From IMG/VR virus record IMGVR_UViG_3300044635_001982, positions 1 to 57,989 of that record: 57,989 nucleotides of DNA. The stretch is one strand, 5' to 3'. The notes under the pieces were generated by a model, which saw only the letters and a list, made by a program, of their open reading frames with translations, searched no databases and was not told the origin of the DNA. Positions 34,371-42,051 of this stretch are shown piece after piece (the first letter of the stretch is position 1; each line of letters starts with the position of its first letter). The translations under genes and the position numbers were made by a program. Source of the DNA: a virus.

Positions 34371-36071
34371 TTACCGCGTCGCGGCCTCCGTCGTCTGGCG
34401 TTTTTTCTGGAGCATTTTCCAAAGCGGGTAGTCGATGGTGCGGCGCCCGAGCATGAGCCAGGCGGTGACGGATGAACTCTGGCCGATGCGATGCACGCGG
34501 TCAATCGCCTGATCGAGCAGCGCGGGCGTCCACGGCAGTTCAAGGACGAGGACGTTGCTCGCCGCGGTGAGGGTGAGGCCCACGCCGCCGGCCTGCAGAT
34601 TGGCGAAGAGCAGCGGCATCGCGCGGTCGCTTTGGAAGCGCTCGACCGCCGCCTGACGGCTGGCCGCGGGCGTGTCGCCGTCGATGATCGGCGTGCCGGG
34701 GAAGGCGGCGGCGAGCGCGGCGAGGGTTTCCCGGTGCCAGGCGAAGACCACGAGCTTTTCGCCGCTGGCGAGAAAGTTGCCGATCCATTCCTGCGCGGCG
34801 TCGAGCTTGCCGCGGGCGGCGATCTGCCGGAGCGCGTTGAGGCGGACCAGTTCCTCGGCCTGCGCGGCGCGGTCGGCGGCGTGCTGGGCGCGGTGCAGGA
34901 CGGCCATGATCTTTGCCTCCTCGTCGAGCCCGTGTAACAGGGCGCGGAATTCCGGGTCGCGTCCGGCGCGGGCGGCGATCCAATCGAGCACGTCGCGCTG
35001 GGCGAGGTCGTATTCCGCGCGCACGGCAGCCGGGAGATCGACGGGCAGCCGGGCGAGGCGTTTGGGCGGCAGCTCGGGGAGCACGTCGCGTTTGCGCCGG
35101 CGGACCATGCACGTCGCCCGCAGCCGGGCGGCGAGTTCCGCGAGATTCGAGGAGCCGGTGTAGTCGCGCACCATGATCTTTGCCACCGCTCCCCGCTGGC
35201 GGCGCTCCACGTCCTGCGGGCCGCAATAGCGTTCGCGGAAGTGCTCGAAGCCGCCGAGGTCGTCGAGCCGCCCGAGGATGCAGAGCGGGGCCAGCAACTC
35301 GGCGGCGCGGTTGAGCACGGGCGTGCCGGTGAGCAGCAGCCGCACGTCCACGCCGCGGCGCAGTTCCTTGGCGGCGAGGGTGCGCTGGCTGTCGTGGGTT
35401 TTGAGCAGATGGCCCTCGTCGAAGACCACGCCGCGGAGATCGAGCGTGCGCAAACCGGTCACATGGTCCGGCAGGAGATCGTAGCTGATGAGGATGATGT
35501 CGGGCGTCCGGTCGAGGGTGTCTGGCAGTCCGGCGATCATCACCGCACGATGCGGGAGCCACGCGGCCAGCTCCTGCTCCCAGTTCAGCAGCAGGCCGGC
35601 GGGAGCGACGATCACGGCGGGAAACGCGCCGAGGCTTTCGAGCGTGGCGATGGCCTCGACGGTTTTGCCGAGCCCCATTTCATCGGCGATCAAACAGCGG
35701 CGCGCGGCCACCGCGTAAGCCACGCCGGCGCGCTGGAAGGGCAGGAGCGTGCCGCGCAGCGTGGCCGGCGGCGTGAAAGCGGCATCCTCCGCGCGGGAGG
35801 CGCTGATGGTCTCGCGCACGGCGGAGAAAAGCCGCTCCTGCGCGGTGGCCGCGGCGGACGCGCCCGCGAAGCCGTGGGCGCTGGCGAAGGCTGTGATCGC
35901 GCGGATGTTCGCCGCGCGCACCCGCACCGTGAAGGCGCGCAGCGTGCCATTCCACGTCACGCCGGGGATCGTCTGTTTCAGATCGTCGATCAGCTCCTGC
36001 TCGAACGGAAAGCGGAATTGCGCCTGGCCTCCCGGCGTGAGGGTGAGCGTGCGCGCCGGGGCGATGTTCAT
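34371..36071 (-). CDS. SNF2-family DEAD-like helicase (SMARCAL1-like, 566 aa)
   Basis: The ATG at 36071 follows GGAG by 4 bases (GGCGGAGAAAATG), which decides the start. Motifs: Walker A DEMGLGKT (residues 130-137), DEGH box (218-221) in place of DEAH, LTGTPVLN, and motif VI QAIDRVHRIGQ (about 521-531). The compact form with a short N-terminal domain is common in phages and resembles annealing-type SNF2 ATPases such as SMARCAL1. It would move on duplex DNA, with roles in replication, recombination or displacing host proteins. It is distinct from the helicase inside the giant protein. Confidence 0.85.
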   Translation of the reverse strand: MNIAPARTLTLTPGGQAQFRFPFEQELIDDLKQTIPGVTWNGTLRAFTVRVRAANIRAITAFASAHGFAGASAAATAQERLFSAVRETISASRAEDAAFTPPATLRGTLLPFQRAGVAYAVAARRCLIADEMGLGKTVEAIATLESLGAFPAVIVAPAGLLLNWEQELAAWLPHRAVMIAGLPDTLDRTPDIILISYDLLPDHVTGLRTLDLRGVVFDEGHLLKTHDSQRTLAAKELRRGVDVRLLLTGTPVLNRAAELLAPLCILGRLDDLGGFEHFRERYCGPQDVERRQRGAVAKIMVRDYTGSSNLAELAARLRATCMVRRRKRDVLPELPPKRLARLPVDLPAAVRAEYDLAQRDVLDWIAARAGRDPEFRALLHGLDEEAKIMAVLHRAQHAADRAAQAEELVRLNALRQIAARGKLDAAQEWIGNFLASGEKLVVFAWHRETLAALAAAFPGTPIIDGDTPAASRQAAVERFQSDRAMPLLFANLQAGGVGLTLTAASNVLVLELPWTPALLDQAIDRVHRIGQSSSVTAWLMLGRRTIDYPLWKMLQKKRQTTEAATR

Positions 36072-36115
36072 TTTCTCCGCCTCGAATGAGGCGGGAAAAA
36101 GTGACAGGGGAGGAG

Positions 36116-36400
36116 TCACGGCAATTCCCTCCACGCCTTTTCCATTTCCTCGCGGACAGCGCACTCGGCGGCAAAGCATTCCATGCCGTTGCGCGCCCGG
36201 CGGATGCGTTCGACGTGCCCGAGTAATCTTTCAAACGTCTCCTGATCTATCGCTCCGGTTTCCACCGTGGCGCGGAGATGGTCGTCGAGCGCGTCGATCT
36301 TGGCGCGCAGTTGCTCAGACGCCTCCGACAGTTCCGCCGCGGTCTTGCGCGCGTGGAAAATCGCCGCGGCGCGCTTTTCGATGTGTTCCAGGGTGTTCAT
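36116..36400 (-). CDS. Small coiled-coil protein, unknown (94 aa)
   Basis: MNTLEHIEKRAAAIFHARKT, then heptad-like helices (ASEQLRAKIDALDDHLRATV) and a Cys pair (MECFAAECAVREEMEKAW). It is probably fully helical. It begins one base after the upstream gene's stop and precedes the SNF2 helicase by 44 nt, so it may be in the same early operon. No family is recognised. Confidence 0.55.
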   Translation of the reverse strand: MNTLEHIEKRAAAIFHARKTAAELSEASEQLRAKIDALDDHLRATVETGAIDQETFERLLGHVERIRRARNGMECFAAECAVREEMEKAWRELP

Positions 36401-36679
36401 TCAGCGGCCCTCCTTCGCGCGGAGTTTTCCGGTGTAGGCGCGGGCGGCGGCGAGGAACCGCGTCCGGCCCGCATCGCCGGCGCGCAGGGCGTAGGCGGCG
36501 GCGGCGCGAATGATCCTCCAGTTCGTGTTTGGACCGCCCTTGGCGAGCGGAGCTTTCGGGTGCCAGGGGCTGACTCCGGCGCAGTAGTCGAGGAGTCCGG
36601 TGGTGCCGAGTTCGGTCAGGTCGATCTCGTGCGAGTGAAGGGCCGGCGCGGGGCTCGGCGTGTCATTTGGTTCTTTCAT
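36401..36679 (-). CDS. Small protein under class A promoter, unknown (92 aa)
   Basis: The ATG at 36679 (MKEPNDTPSPAPALHSHEID) lies 7 nt after a class A promoter -10. The C-terminal half is helical and basic (RAAAAYALRAGDAGRTRFLA). The start MKEP resembles the MKKEP and MKDQ starts of the other class A-controlled genes. It heads the operon that includes the SNF2 helicase. No family is recognised. Confidence 0.55.
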   Translation of the reverse strand: MKEPNDTPSPAPALHSHEIDLTELGTTGLLDYCAGVSPWHPKAPLAKGGPNTNWRIIRAAAAYALRAGDAGRTRFLAAARAYTGKLRAKEGR

Positions 36680-36686
36680 CAACCAG

Positions 36687-36715
36687 ACCACACAAACGAG
36701 CCCGGAAAGCGTCAA
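36687..36715 (-). promoter_or_regulatory. Class A promoter
   Basis: TTGACG (36715-36710), a 17-base spacer ending GTTTG, and TGTGGT (36692-36687) on the minus strand, 7 nt before the ATG at 36679. One of four near-identical copies. Confidence 0.7.
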
Positions 36716-36734
36716 CTGGGGGCTGTCATGAAAG

Positions 36735-36950
36735 TGTCACGGATTTACCTGCTCGGCCCGCGAACCCTGATGAATAGTGGCGGAGGGGGTGGGATTCGAA
36801 CCGACCCACGGGGATGCGCGGTTTTGTGAGCCGGTGCGCGTTGCGTAGGTGAATGGTGCGGAGTCGCGGAGGGATAGGGAATCACGCGGCGGCGATCATC
36901 CGCATATTCTGCCGCGTGAACCTGTCACGGATTGTCACGGGTTCCGTGAC
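36735..36950. other. attP region: tRNA-Ser 3' end core with integrase arm-type repeats
   Basis: The core at 36778-36802 (minus strand) reads as the T-loop, acceptor strand and CCA end of a tRNA-Ser-like gene (TTCGAATCCCAC, then CCTCCGCCA). The 5' strand of the T-stem does not pair properly, so it is not an intact tRNA but a crossover core. TGTCACGGATT occurs at 36735-36745 and 36923-36933. A further TGTCACGG lies at 36933-36940 with an inverted CCGTGAC at 36944-36950. These are candidate arm-type integrase sites. The integrase gene ends immediately to the right. Confidence 0.75.
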
Positions 36951-36951
36951 C

Positions 36952-38283
36952 TCAGAAGCCCATCGCGAGGTCGAGCTGTTGGACTTTTTCCGGGGTGGTC
37001 GGGATGATGGACCAATACTCGGGCACGCGGTCGGGGTGGACGACTTCGCGGTAGTCGCGCATGATCTCGGCGGCGCTGTTGCCCATTTCGAGGGCGAGCA
37101 AATCGACGCTGCCGAGGGCGGGGAGCCGGTAGGAGCCGTAGCTGTGGCGGAGTCCGTTGTCGGGCCGGTTGAGCTGCGGGAGGCGGTGCTTTTTTTGGGC
37201 GGTGTTGATCCGGGTGATGAGGGCGCTGAGGGCGCGGCTGAAACCCTTGTCGTGCGTGTAGGGGCTGGCGCGGCCGTGGAGGAAGCGGGCGCTTTCGAGC
37301 CAGGCGGCGAGCGCGGGCGAAATGGGGACGATGCGCCGGGCGGCGGTGCGGTGCTGCTTGGCGACATCGCCGCGGACCTCGATGTGGCCGTGCGGATAAA
37401 GCGGGTTGGGCAGCGGGGTGTGGCCGTCGGCATCGGGCAGGGCGGGCAGATGGAGCGAGGACCAGTCGAAGCGGTGCAGCTCGATGGTGCGGAGGCCGGC
37501 GAACGCGCCGAGGGCGATGAGGTGGCGCAGGGGCGTGGGGGCGTGGGCGAGGATCTTGGCGAGTTCCCACGGCTGGAAAATCTCGACGGGCTTGGAGCGG
37601 CGGTCGTCGGTGACGGGCTCCAATTTATCGGCCACGGTGCGGGCGTCGTCGGGGAGGTAGCGACCCTTGGCGAAATTGAAGAGGCGCACGACGGCGTTGA
37701 TCCAGTTGTTCTGCGTGCGCGGCGCGAGGCGGGGGAACATTTGCAACCAGCGCTCCAGGTCGGAGGTCTGCACGTCGCCGATGGGCATGCGCAAATGTTC
37801 GGCGAGATGCTTCAACGGGATGCGCAGGCTCTTGATCGTGCTGGCGGCGCGGCGCTTGCCTTCGAGGCTGGCGAGCAGTTCGGTGACGACTTGGAAAACC
37901 TCGGTGCGCGGAAGGCCGAGGCGGTGGCGTCGCCGCCATTCGCGCGCGGCTTCGACGATGCTCGTGCCGGGGCCGAGGATCTGCGCGGCTTCGAGGTATT
38001 CGCGGCAGATGGCATCGACGGCGCGGCCGGTTTTCGCGGCGGTTTCCTTGGCGGTGGTGTAGATGCGGCGGTCGAGCGCGGTGAGGTGGAGGGCGTCGAG
38101 GGCTTCGCCGCTGGTCACGGTTTTCGCGAGGCTTTTGCAATGCGCGCGGGCGGCGTCGAGGTCGCCTTTGATGGTGATGCGGGCGCGCTGACTGCCGACG
38201 TGGTAGCAGACGAGCGTGCGCGCGGTGCGTTTGCGCGTGAGCGGATAGAGCTGGAAACGGACGCCTCCGGCGATGTGGTCCAT
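36952..38283 (-). CDS. int: Tyrosine integrase (site-specific recombinase)
   Basis: 443 aa. Arm-binding N-terminus, SAM-like core domain (TIKSLRIPLKHLAEHLRM) and catalytic domain with AGLRTIEL (first Arg), NGLRHSYGSYR (Arg379) and MRDYREVV (Tyr411 nucleophile). It is directly beside a tRNA-derived attP core, so it most likely integrates the phage into a host tRNA-Ser gene. The usual HxxR is replaced by GLRH and the later box reads MGNS, both seen in divergent phage integrases. It is probably controlled with the neighbouring RHH repressor. Confidence 0.85.
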   Translation of the reverse strand: MDHIAGGVRFQLYPLTRKRTARTLVCYHVGSQRARITIKGDLDAARAHCKSLAKTVTSGEALDALHLTALDRRIYTTAKETAAKTGRAVDAICREYLEAAQILGPGTSIVEAAREWRRRHRLGLPRTEVFQVVTELLASLEGKRRAASTIKSLRIPLKHLAEHLRMPIGDVQTSDLERWLQMFPRLAPRTQNNWINAVVRLFNFAKGRYLPDDARTVADKLEPVTDDRRSKPVEIFQPWELAKILAHAPTPLRHLIALGAFAGLRTIELHRFDWSSLHLPALPDADGHTPLPNPLYPHGHIEVRGDVAKQHRTAARRIVPISPALAAWLESARFLHGRASPYTHDKGFSRALSALITRINTAQKKHRLPQLNRPDNGLRHSYGSYRLPALGSVDLLALEMGNSAAEIMRDYREVVHPDRVPEYWSIIPTTPEKVQQLDLAMGF

Positions 38284-38289
38284 GCGATG

Positions 38290-38712
38290 TCAGTTCCAGC
38301 CGAAGGGGCGTGGGGCGGGGCGGGGCGTTTTTTCGGCGGCGAGGTTTTGCGCGGCGAGGGCGAGGGAGGATTCGACGGGGGGCTGCTGGAAAATGTGGGG
38401 AGGTGCCGCGGCGGGTTTGGCTTGGGTGACTGGACGCGATGGACGCGATGGACGCGAGGCGGCGCGGATGGTCACGAACGCGGCGGCGGCGGTGAGCACG
38501 GTGGCGAGGCTGGCGATGAGGGCCGTGGAAAAATCGGCGCGCCAGCGCACGCCGGTGTCGCTGGCAGGAACCTTCCAAAGCCATTCGTGATACGCCGCGC
38601 TGCCTACCCAGCGGGTGCCGTCGTGGACTTCCATGACGATGGGCGGGTGGAGGAGGAAGAGCAGGACGAGCGCGGTGGCGGTCCAGACGATGAGGAGGCG
38701 GAGACGGTTCAT
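38290..38712 (-). CDS. Membrane protein, unknown (140 aa)
   Basis: Two hydrophobic segments are seen: LLIVWTATALVLLFLLHPP near the N-terminus and ALIASLATVLTAAAAFVTI in the middle. The C-terminus is Pro/Ala-rich. The start overlaps the RHH repressor stop by 4 bases and the end is 7 nt before the integrase, so the three genes look like one lysogeny operon. A superinfection-exclusion role is possible but not shown. Confidence 0.5.
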   Translation of the reverse strand: MNRLRLLIVWTATALVLLFLLHPPIVMEVHDGTRWVGSAAYHEWLWKVPASDTGVRWRADFSTALIASLATVLTAAAAFVTIRAASRPSRPSRPVTQAKPAAAPPHIFQQPPVESSLALAAQNLAAEKTPRPAPRPFGWN

Positions 38713-39089
38713 GGTTTTGGCGGGGACGATGCGACGGTTTTTTTGATGCCTCGGGTCGAGCGCGGGCGCGGTCCGGAGCGCGGGGCCGGTTCCGTTTCGT
38801 TGACGCGGGCGGCGGTTTCCCGATCCCGAGCAGCTCCTGCGGACAAACGAGTGGAGGGAGTGAAGGAGCCGTCCGCAGGCGCAATGGATGTCTCGCCGGC
38901 TGCCTTGAAAGGGTTTTTGACCGTGCGCATCTTTCGGCGCATGGCGATCACGGCGGTTAATTCCGTGACGATGAAATTGGAGCGGCTGCGGTTGGATTCC
39001 GTGGCCTCCAGATCAATGTCCTCCACCAGCTTTTTGGGAATGGAAATGCTGATCTGCGTAAAATCCGCGCTGCGTTTTCCTCTGGGCAT
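38709..39089 (-). CDS. Ribbon-helix-helix (CopG/Arc-like) regulator with disordered tail (126 aa)
   Basis: Residues 8-50 show an RHH fold: a beta strand FTQISISIPK followed by KLVEDIDLEATESNRSRSNF and IVTELTAVIAMR. The rest is Pro, Arg and Thr-rich. RHH proteins bind DNA as dimers through the strand. The gene diverges from another RHH gene at 39170, with two palindromes in the 80-base gap. It leads an operon with a membrane protein and the integrase, a layout expected of a lysogeny repressor. The start at 39089 was chosen because the RHH begins right after it. Confidence 0.7.
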   Translation of the reverse strand: MPRGKRSADFTQISISIPKKLVEDIDLEATESNRSRSNFIVTELTAVIAMRRKMRTVKNPFKAAGETSIAPADGSFTPSTRLSAGAARDRETAARVNETEPAPRSGPRPRSTRGIKKTVASSPPKP

Positions 39090-39111
39090 GGCAGCACGCA
39101 ACAACATTTTC

Positions 39112-39126
39112 CATTGCCGCGCAATG
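39112..39126. promoter_or_regulatory. Palindrome, candidate operator 1
   Basis: CATTGC-CGC-GCAATG is a perfect 6-bp inverted repeat, extended by imperfect pairing (AACATT on the left, AATGTT on the right). It lies closer to the leftward gene. Confidence 0.55.
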
Positions 39127-39133
39127 TTTTTTG

Positions 39134-39163
39134 TTGACCGGGAGTGATACTCCCTGATAGTTT
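39134..39163 (+). promoter_or_regulatory. Rightward promoter with embedded operator palindrome
   Basis: TTGACC (39134-39139) and TAGTTT (39158-39163) are 18 bases apart, and the -10 ends 6 nt before the ATG at 39170. The spacer contains the perfect palindrome GGGAGT-GAT-ACTCCC (39140-39154). A repressor bound there would block RNA polymerase. Confidence 0.6.
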
Positions 39164-39169
39164 GGCGGC

Positions 39170-39364
39170 ATGAGCGAACCATCAGACACCCAACCCGAAG
39201 GCACCGACGAGGAACTCGTGCAGGTGGTAGTGAGCAGCTTTCCGAAGGCGCTGCTCGACGAGATCGACGCGGAGGCGAAACTGAACAACCGCACTCGCGC
39301 GGCGGAAATTCGGCACACCCTCGCGGAGCGCATGGCGGAACGCCGGAGCGCCCAAGCCGCCTAA
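39170..39364 (+). CDS. Ribbon-helix-helix regulator (64 aa)
   Basis: Short RHH protein: strand ELVQVVVSSFPKALLDEID, then AEAKLNNRTRAAEIRHTLAE. The 64 aa are close to a minimal Arc/CopG size. Its mRNA would be nearly leaderless. It lies opposite the 126-aa RHH gene, and the palindrome in its own promoter suggests autoregulation or cross-regulation. It starts the rightward early operon and is followed after 3 nt by an excisionase-like HTH gene, so it may be the lytic-side (Cro-like) partner. Confidence 0.7.
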   Translation: MSEPSDTQPEGTDEELVQVVVSSFPKALLDEIDAEAKLNNRTRAAEIRHTLAERMAERRSAQAA

Positions 39365-39367
39365 GCC

Positions 39368-39703
39368 ATGCGGATCGAACTTCCACCGGAGGATTTTCGC
39401 GCCCTGGCGGAGCCGCTGCTGGCCCGCGTGGCCGGGGTGCTCGCGGCGCAGCTCGCCGCCTCGGCCACGGCGCTGGCGGAGGAATACGCGGCGGGCTACA
39501 TGGACAAGGAGGAGGCGGCGAAGTATCTCGGGATCGAAGTGCGGGCGCTGGAAAACTGGATGAAGCCGCTCCGCGAAGGCGGGCGGGCGCTGCCGCATTT
39601 GAAGGTGGGGGCGACGGTGCGTTTCCGGCGGTGCCGGATCGACGCCTGGGCTTTGGACTTGGAAGTGAACGCGCCGACGGTGGTGCTGGAAAGGGCGGCA
39701 TGA
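39368..39703 (+). CDS. Excisionase/MerR-like HTH protein (111 aa)
   Basis: Residues about 44-95 form a helix-turn-helix of the HTH_17 type: MDKEEAAKYLGIEVRALENW, then a wing (LPHLKVGATVRFRRCRIDAW). This is the usual form of phage excisionases and small DNA-bending regulators. The N-terminal 40 residues are helical and Ala-rich. Its place right after the RHH gene, with the integrase across the divergent promoter, favours a role in excision or early control. Confidence 0.65.
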   Translation: MRIELPPEDFRALAEPLLARVAGVLAAQLAASATALAEEYAAGYMDKEEAAKYLGIEVRALENWMKPLREGGRALPHLKVGATVRFRRCRIDAWALDLEVNAPTVVLERAA

Positions 39704-39712
39704 GGAGGCCGG

Positions 39713-39741
39713 TTGACGCTTTCGCGGGTGGTTTGTGGGGT
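39713..39741 (+). promoter_or_regulatory. Class A promoter (variant)
   Basis: TTGACG (39713-39718), a 17-base spacer ending GTTTG and TGGGGT (39736-39741), 6 nt before the ATG at 39748. Confidence 0.6.
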
Positions 39742-39747
39742 CTGGTG

Positions 39748-39816
39748 ATGAAAGACCAAACTACGACCGATGACGGCGGGCGCGACGCGACCGGACGGAA
39801 AGGGGGAGAGGAATGA
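39748..39816 (+). CDS. Leader-size ORF under class A promoter (22 aa)
   Basis: MKDQTTTDDGGRDATGRKGG and two Glu, then TGA. It begins at the class A promoter and its stop overlaps the next start (ATGA). Its main role may be to start ribosomes on a leaderless mRNA and pass them to the membrane-protein gene. The sequence itself has no recognised function. Confidence 0.4.
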   Translation: MKDQTTTDDGGRDATGRKGGEE

Positions 39817-40049
39817 TCTCGCTGAACCTCCTGTTTGGATCGGCAGCCGCGATGGTTCTGCTGATGGCGCTGGTGGTGGGTTGGTGGGCGGGGTATTCGG
39901 CGGGCCGGGCGCGCCGGGAGCAGGACCGCGAGATCGACAAGCACGCCGGGTATCTGGCCGGGGTGCGCGCGGAGCGCGCGGCGCAGGCGCGAGAGCCCCT
40001 TTGGCTGGAGGATGACGGGGAGCAGTGGAAGAGGGGGGGACGGTCATGA
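39813..40049 (+). CDS. Small membrane protein, unknown (78 aa)
   Basis: One N-terminal transmembrane segment (LLFGSAAAMVLLMALVVGWWAG), then a basic and charged cytoplasmic part (RARREQDREIDKHAGYLAGV). It is translated by overlap from the 22-aa leader. Small membrane proteins in this position are common in phages and often act in exclusion, but nothing here proves it. Confidence 0.55.
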   Translation: MISLNLLFGSAAAMVLLMALVVGWWAGYSAGRARREQDREIDKHAGYLAGVRAERAAQAREPLWLEDDGEQWKRGGRS

Positions 40050-40204
40050 CGCGGCGATTCCTCCCGACAACCGCCCCGCGCGAGCATCGCCGAGCAGGAG
40101 CGCAACCGCATCACCGCCGCCGCCTGAAAACCCTTTACGTGACGCAGTAAAAGAAATGCCCGCGCCGTGCAGCAAACACGACGCGGGCCACAGAACCAAG
40201 ACAC
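40050..40204. other. Spacer with remnant frames
   Basis: A 34-aa ORF starts at 40046 (ATGA overlap) and ends at 40150. In another frame the DNA reads SIAEQERNRITAAA before a stop, as if it were the tail of a decayed gene. Neither is convincing as a functional gene. Confidence 0.4.
40158..40188. terminator. Strong hairpin upstream of 40205
   Basis: GCCCGCGCCGTG (40158-40169) pairs with CACGACGCGGGC (40177-40188), with one mismatch and a 7-base loop. It could end transcription or protect mRNA. No U-tract follows. Confidence 0.5.
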
Positions 40205-40894
40205 ATGACCAATAGCACAGAACCAACCGAAACCCAAACGCCCGCGAACCCCGTCTATCGGATTCCCGGAGAACTCTACCACCGCGGCCAATGGTGCCGC
40301 GTCATCACCGGCGCCGCCGAGACCGTGATCGTCGCCTACTGCAGCGGCCCCGACTACGCGAAGCATCGAGAGGTGCCACGCGCCGAACTGGAGGGCGGCG
40401 CGGACATCGACGATCTGATCCGCAAGCAGCACGACAATCTCGGATTTTCCTACCTCGTCGCCCAGCGCTCATCCCATAGCCAGTGCCTGCTGGTGGCGGG
40501 GTTTCTCACCCCGTCCGATGCGCAGCATTTTGCCGAATGGATCAAGGGCACGGTGATGACGCCGGGCGAGTATCTCGCGGCGAGAAGCGCCATCTGGCAG
40601 AGATGCCAGGACGAGGTCATGGCTTCGCGGGCTCTCCTCGATGCCGAGATTCGCGCCGCGCTCCAGCCGGTGCGTGCGGCGCTGCCTTCCGACGTGGCGG
40701 TGTATATCGACACGGCCTCCAGCGGCGAAGGATTCACGGCCACGGCCAGCGAACTCGACCTCTCCGACATCAACGGCTCGCGCCGGCTGTTTGAGGAGAC
40801 CTATACGACCATCGCCGCAGCGGCATCCGCGCTGGCGGGCTTTGCCGTGCGGATGAACACGCAACGCGCAGCGGAAAGCGGGGTGGCGGCATGA
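40205..40894 (+). CDS. Unknown early protein (229 aa)
   Basis: Begins MTNSTEPTETQTPANPVYRI, with a beta-rich first part (RGQWCRVITGAAETVIVAYC) and a helical second part (MTPGEYLAARSAIWQRCQDE, then LFEETYTTIAAAASALAGFA). No motif is recognised. It is the first larger gene of the early operon, and its stop overlaps the next start (ATGA). It may be a host-takeover or accessory protein. Confidence 0.6.
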   Translation: MTNSTEPTETQTPANPVYRIPGELYHRGQWCRVITGAAETVIVAYCSGPDYAKHREVPRAELEGGADIDDLIRKQHDNLGFSYLVAQRSSHSQCLLVAGFLTPSDAQHFAEWIKGTVMTPGEYLAARSAIWQRCQDEVMASRALLDAEIRAALQPVRAALPSDVAVYIDTASSGEGFTATASELDLSDINGSRRLFEETYTTIAAAASALAGFAVRMNTQRAAESGVAA

Positions 40895-41100
40895 GCGCGG
40901 CCATCACTAGCGCCGAGCAGGCGGCCAACGTCCTCGACAACCTGCGGCACGATCTGAGGTTGCGCCACTGGCATCCCTGGATCGACGGCGCGGGCCGGCG
41001 TCGGGCGGTGCGGAGCTACATCCGCGACGCCGTCGCACGGCTGCGCGACTGGCGGGTCAGGAAGGCGCGGTCGGAAGCGGGAAAGGCGGTGTCCGCATGA
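40891..41100 (+). CDS. Small basic protein, unknown (69 aa)
   Basis: MSAAITSAEQAANVLDNLRH, then a basic helical part, RSYIRDAVARLRDWRVRKAR. It overlaps both neighbours by 4 bases. It may bind nucleic acid. No family is recognised. Confidence 0.5.
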   Translation: MSAAITSAEQAANVLDNLRHDLRLRHWHPWIDGAGRRRAVRSYIRDAVARLRDWRVRKARSEAGKAVSA

Positions 41101-41396
41101 GCAAGCCCGGACCCAGTCGCGACCGCCGCGAGGCGAAGCGCAAACTCGCCCGCAGTGCGGCGTCCGCGCTTTCCATTACCCGACTCGGCCAGCCCGTGAC
41201 CGTTCGCATGGGCGACGGCAGCTTTCACCAGACCACCGTGACCCGCCTGCCCTGGCTGCAAGGCACCGTCTGGTTTGTGGGCCTGGCCTGCATGCCCGCC
41301 GGCGCTCCCTGCAACGCTGTCACCTCGACTCTACCCTCCACCGCCGGCGCGGTGCTGGCCAAGGCCGGGCTGCGGATGGAAAGGGGGGGCGCGTGA
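41097..41396 (+). CDS. Small protein, unknown (99 aa)
   Basis: A basic N-terminus (MSKPGPSRDRREAKRKLARS) precedes a short beta-like domain, TVRMGDGSFHQTTVTRLPWL, with a Cys pair later (LACMPAGAPC). It is tightly coupled to both neighbours. No family is recognised. Confidence 0.5.
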   Translation: MSKPGPSRDRREAKRKLARSAASALSITRLGQPVTVRMGDGSFHQTTVTRLPWLQGTVWFVGLACMPAGAPCNAVTSTLPSTAGAVLAKAGLRMERGGA

Positions 41397-41827
41397 ACCT
41401 CCTGAGCGTCCTCGATAACTTTGCGGCCTCGCCGGAGTGCGTGGCGCAGAACGCATTCCACGAAACGAAGACGCGGAATCGGATCGCGTCGCTGCGCGAG
41501 GAGGCGGCCGTGTTGCGGGAAGAGGCCGCCGAGATGGAGGAGAAAGCTAGACAGATCGAGTCCGCGACCAGGAAGGTTGATCCCGCTTTGCCCGCACTGG
41601 CCGCGCGCTGGATGCTCGCGCATCTGCCGGTCAGCCCTTTCGTCGCGGAGCGGCTCGAAGTCTCCGCGCAGACCGGCGACGTGCGGGTGCCGCGCGCCGT
41701 CGCGCTGCTCTACGGAATCGCGCTACCGTCGGATTTCTTCCCACCCATCCCCTCGCGGGAAAGGATCGCCCGCGGGAACATGGATGGGCTGGAGATGTTC
41801 GCTGGGCCTTTGGAGATCAGACCATGA
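41393..41827 (+). CDS. Coiled-coil early protein, unknown (144 aa)
   Basis: The N-terminal 60 residues form a coiled coil (SLREEAAVLREEAAEMEEKA). The second half is compact with LPVSPFVAERLEVSAQTGDV and VALLYGIALPSDFFPPIP. Overlaps the next gene by 4 bases. No family is recognised. The coiled coil suggests an oligomer. Confidence 0.5.
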   Translation: MNLLSVLDNFAASPECVAQNAFHETKTRNRIASLREEAAVLREEAAEMEEKARQIESATRKVDPALPALAARWMLAHLPVSPFVAERLEVSAQTGDVRVPRAVALLYGIALPSDFFPPIPSRERIARGNMDGLEMFAGPLEIRP

Positions 41828-42051
41828 GCAAACGCCCATCCGATGTCCACGTCGTCATCGACCCGCACACGCGCGGGTCGAGCTTTGGCATGTGGTGCCA
41901 GCACTGCGGGGCCCGGAAGCAGATCGCCCTGCCCATCGGCATTACGGACTTCGCCCGCATCACCAAACGCTTCGTCCGCGACCATCGCCCATGCCCGCAA
42001 TCTGTCGGTGAGGCAGTCGGGGCGCCCATCGCGAGGGAGGTAGAGCCATGA
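41824..42051 (+). CDS. Small Cys-motif protein, unknown (75 aa)
   Basis: MSKRPSDVHVVIDPHTRGSS, then WCQHCG and a later RDHRPCPQ, which together could form a small zinc site. Overlaps both neighbours. Its HRPCP element is shared with the next gene (GHRPCPECW). Confidence 0.45.
   Translation: MSKRPSDVHVVIDPHTRGSSFGMWCQHCGARKQIALPIGITDFARITKRFVRDHRPCPQSVGEAVGAPIAREVEP

Noticed and set aside
34027-34431. 134-codon plus-strand frame between portal operon and helicase
   Set aside because: It overlaps the class B promoter and the 91-aa gene antisense and has no start signal or recognisable domain.
36770-36810. Intact tRNA-Ser gene
   Set aside because: Only the T-loop, acceptor strand and CCA are present. 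The T-stem does not pair, and no D-arm or anticodon arm lies upstream. It is better explained as an attP core.
36853-39147. 764-codon plus-strand frame opposite the integrase
   Set aside because: Gly/Glu/Ala/Val-rich complement of the integrase and RHH genes. The minus strand has the tyrosine recombinase motifs.
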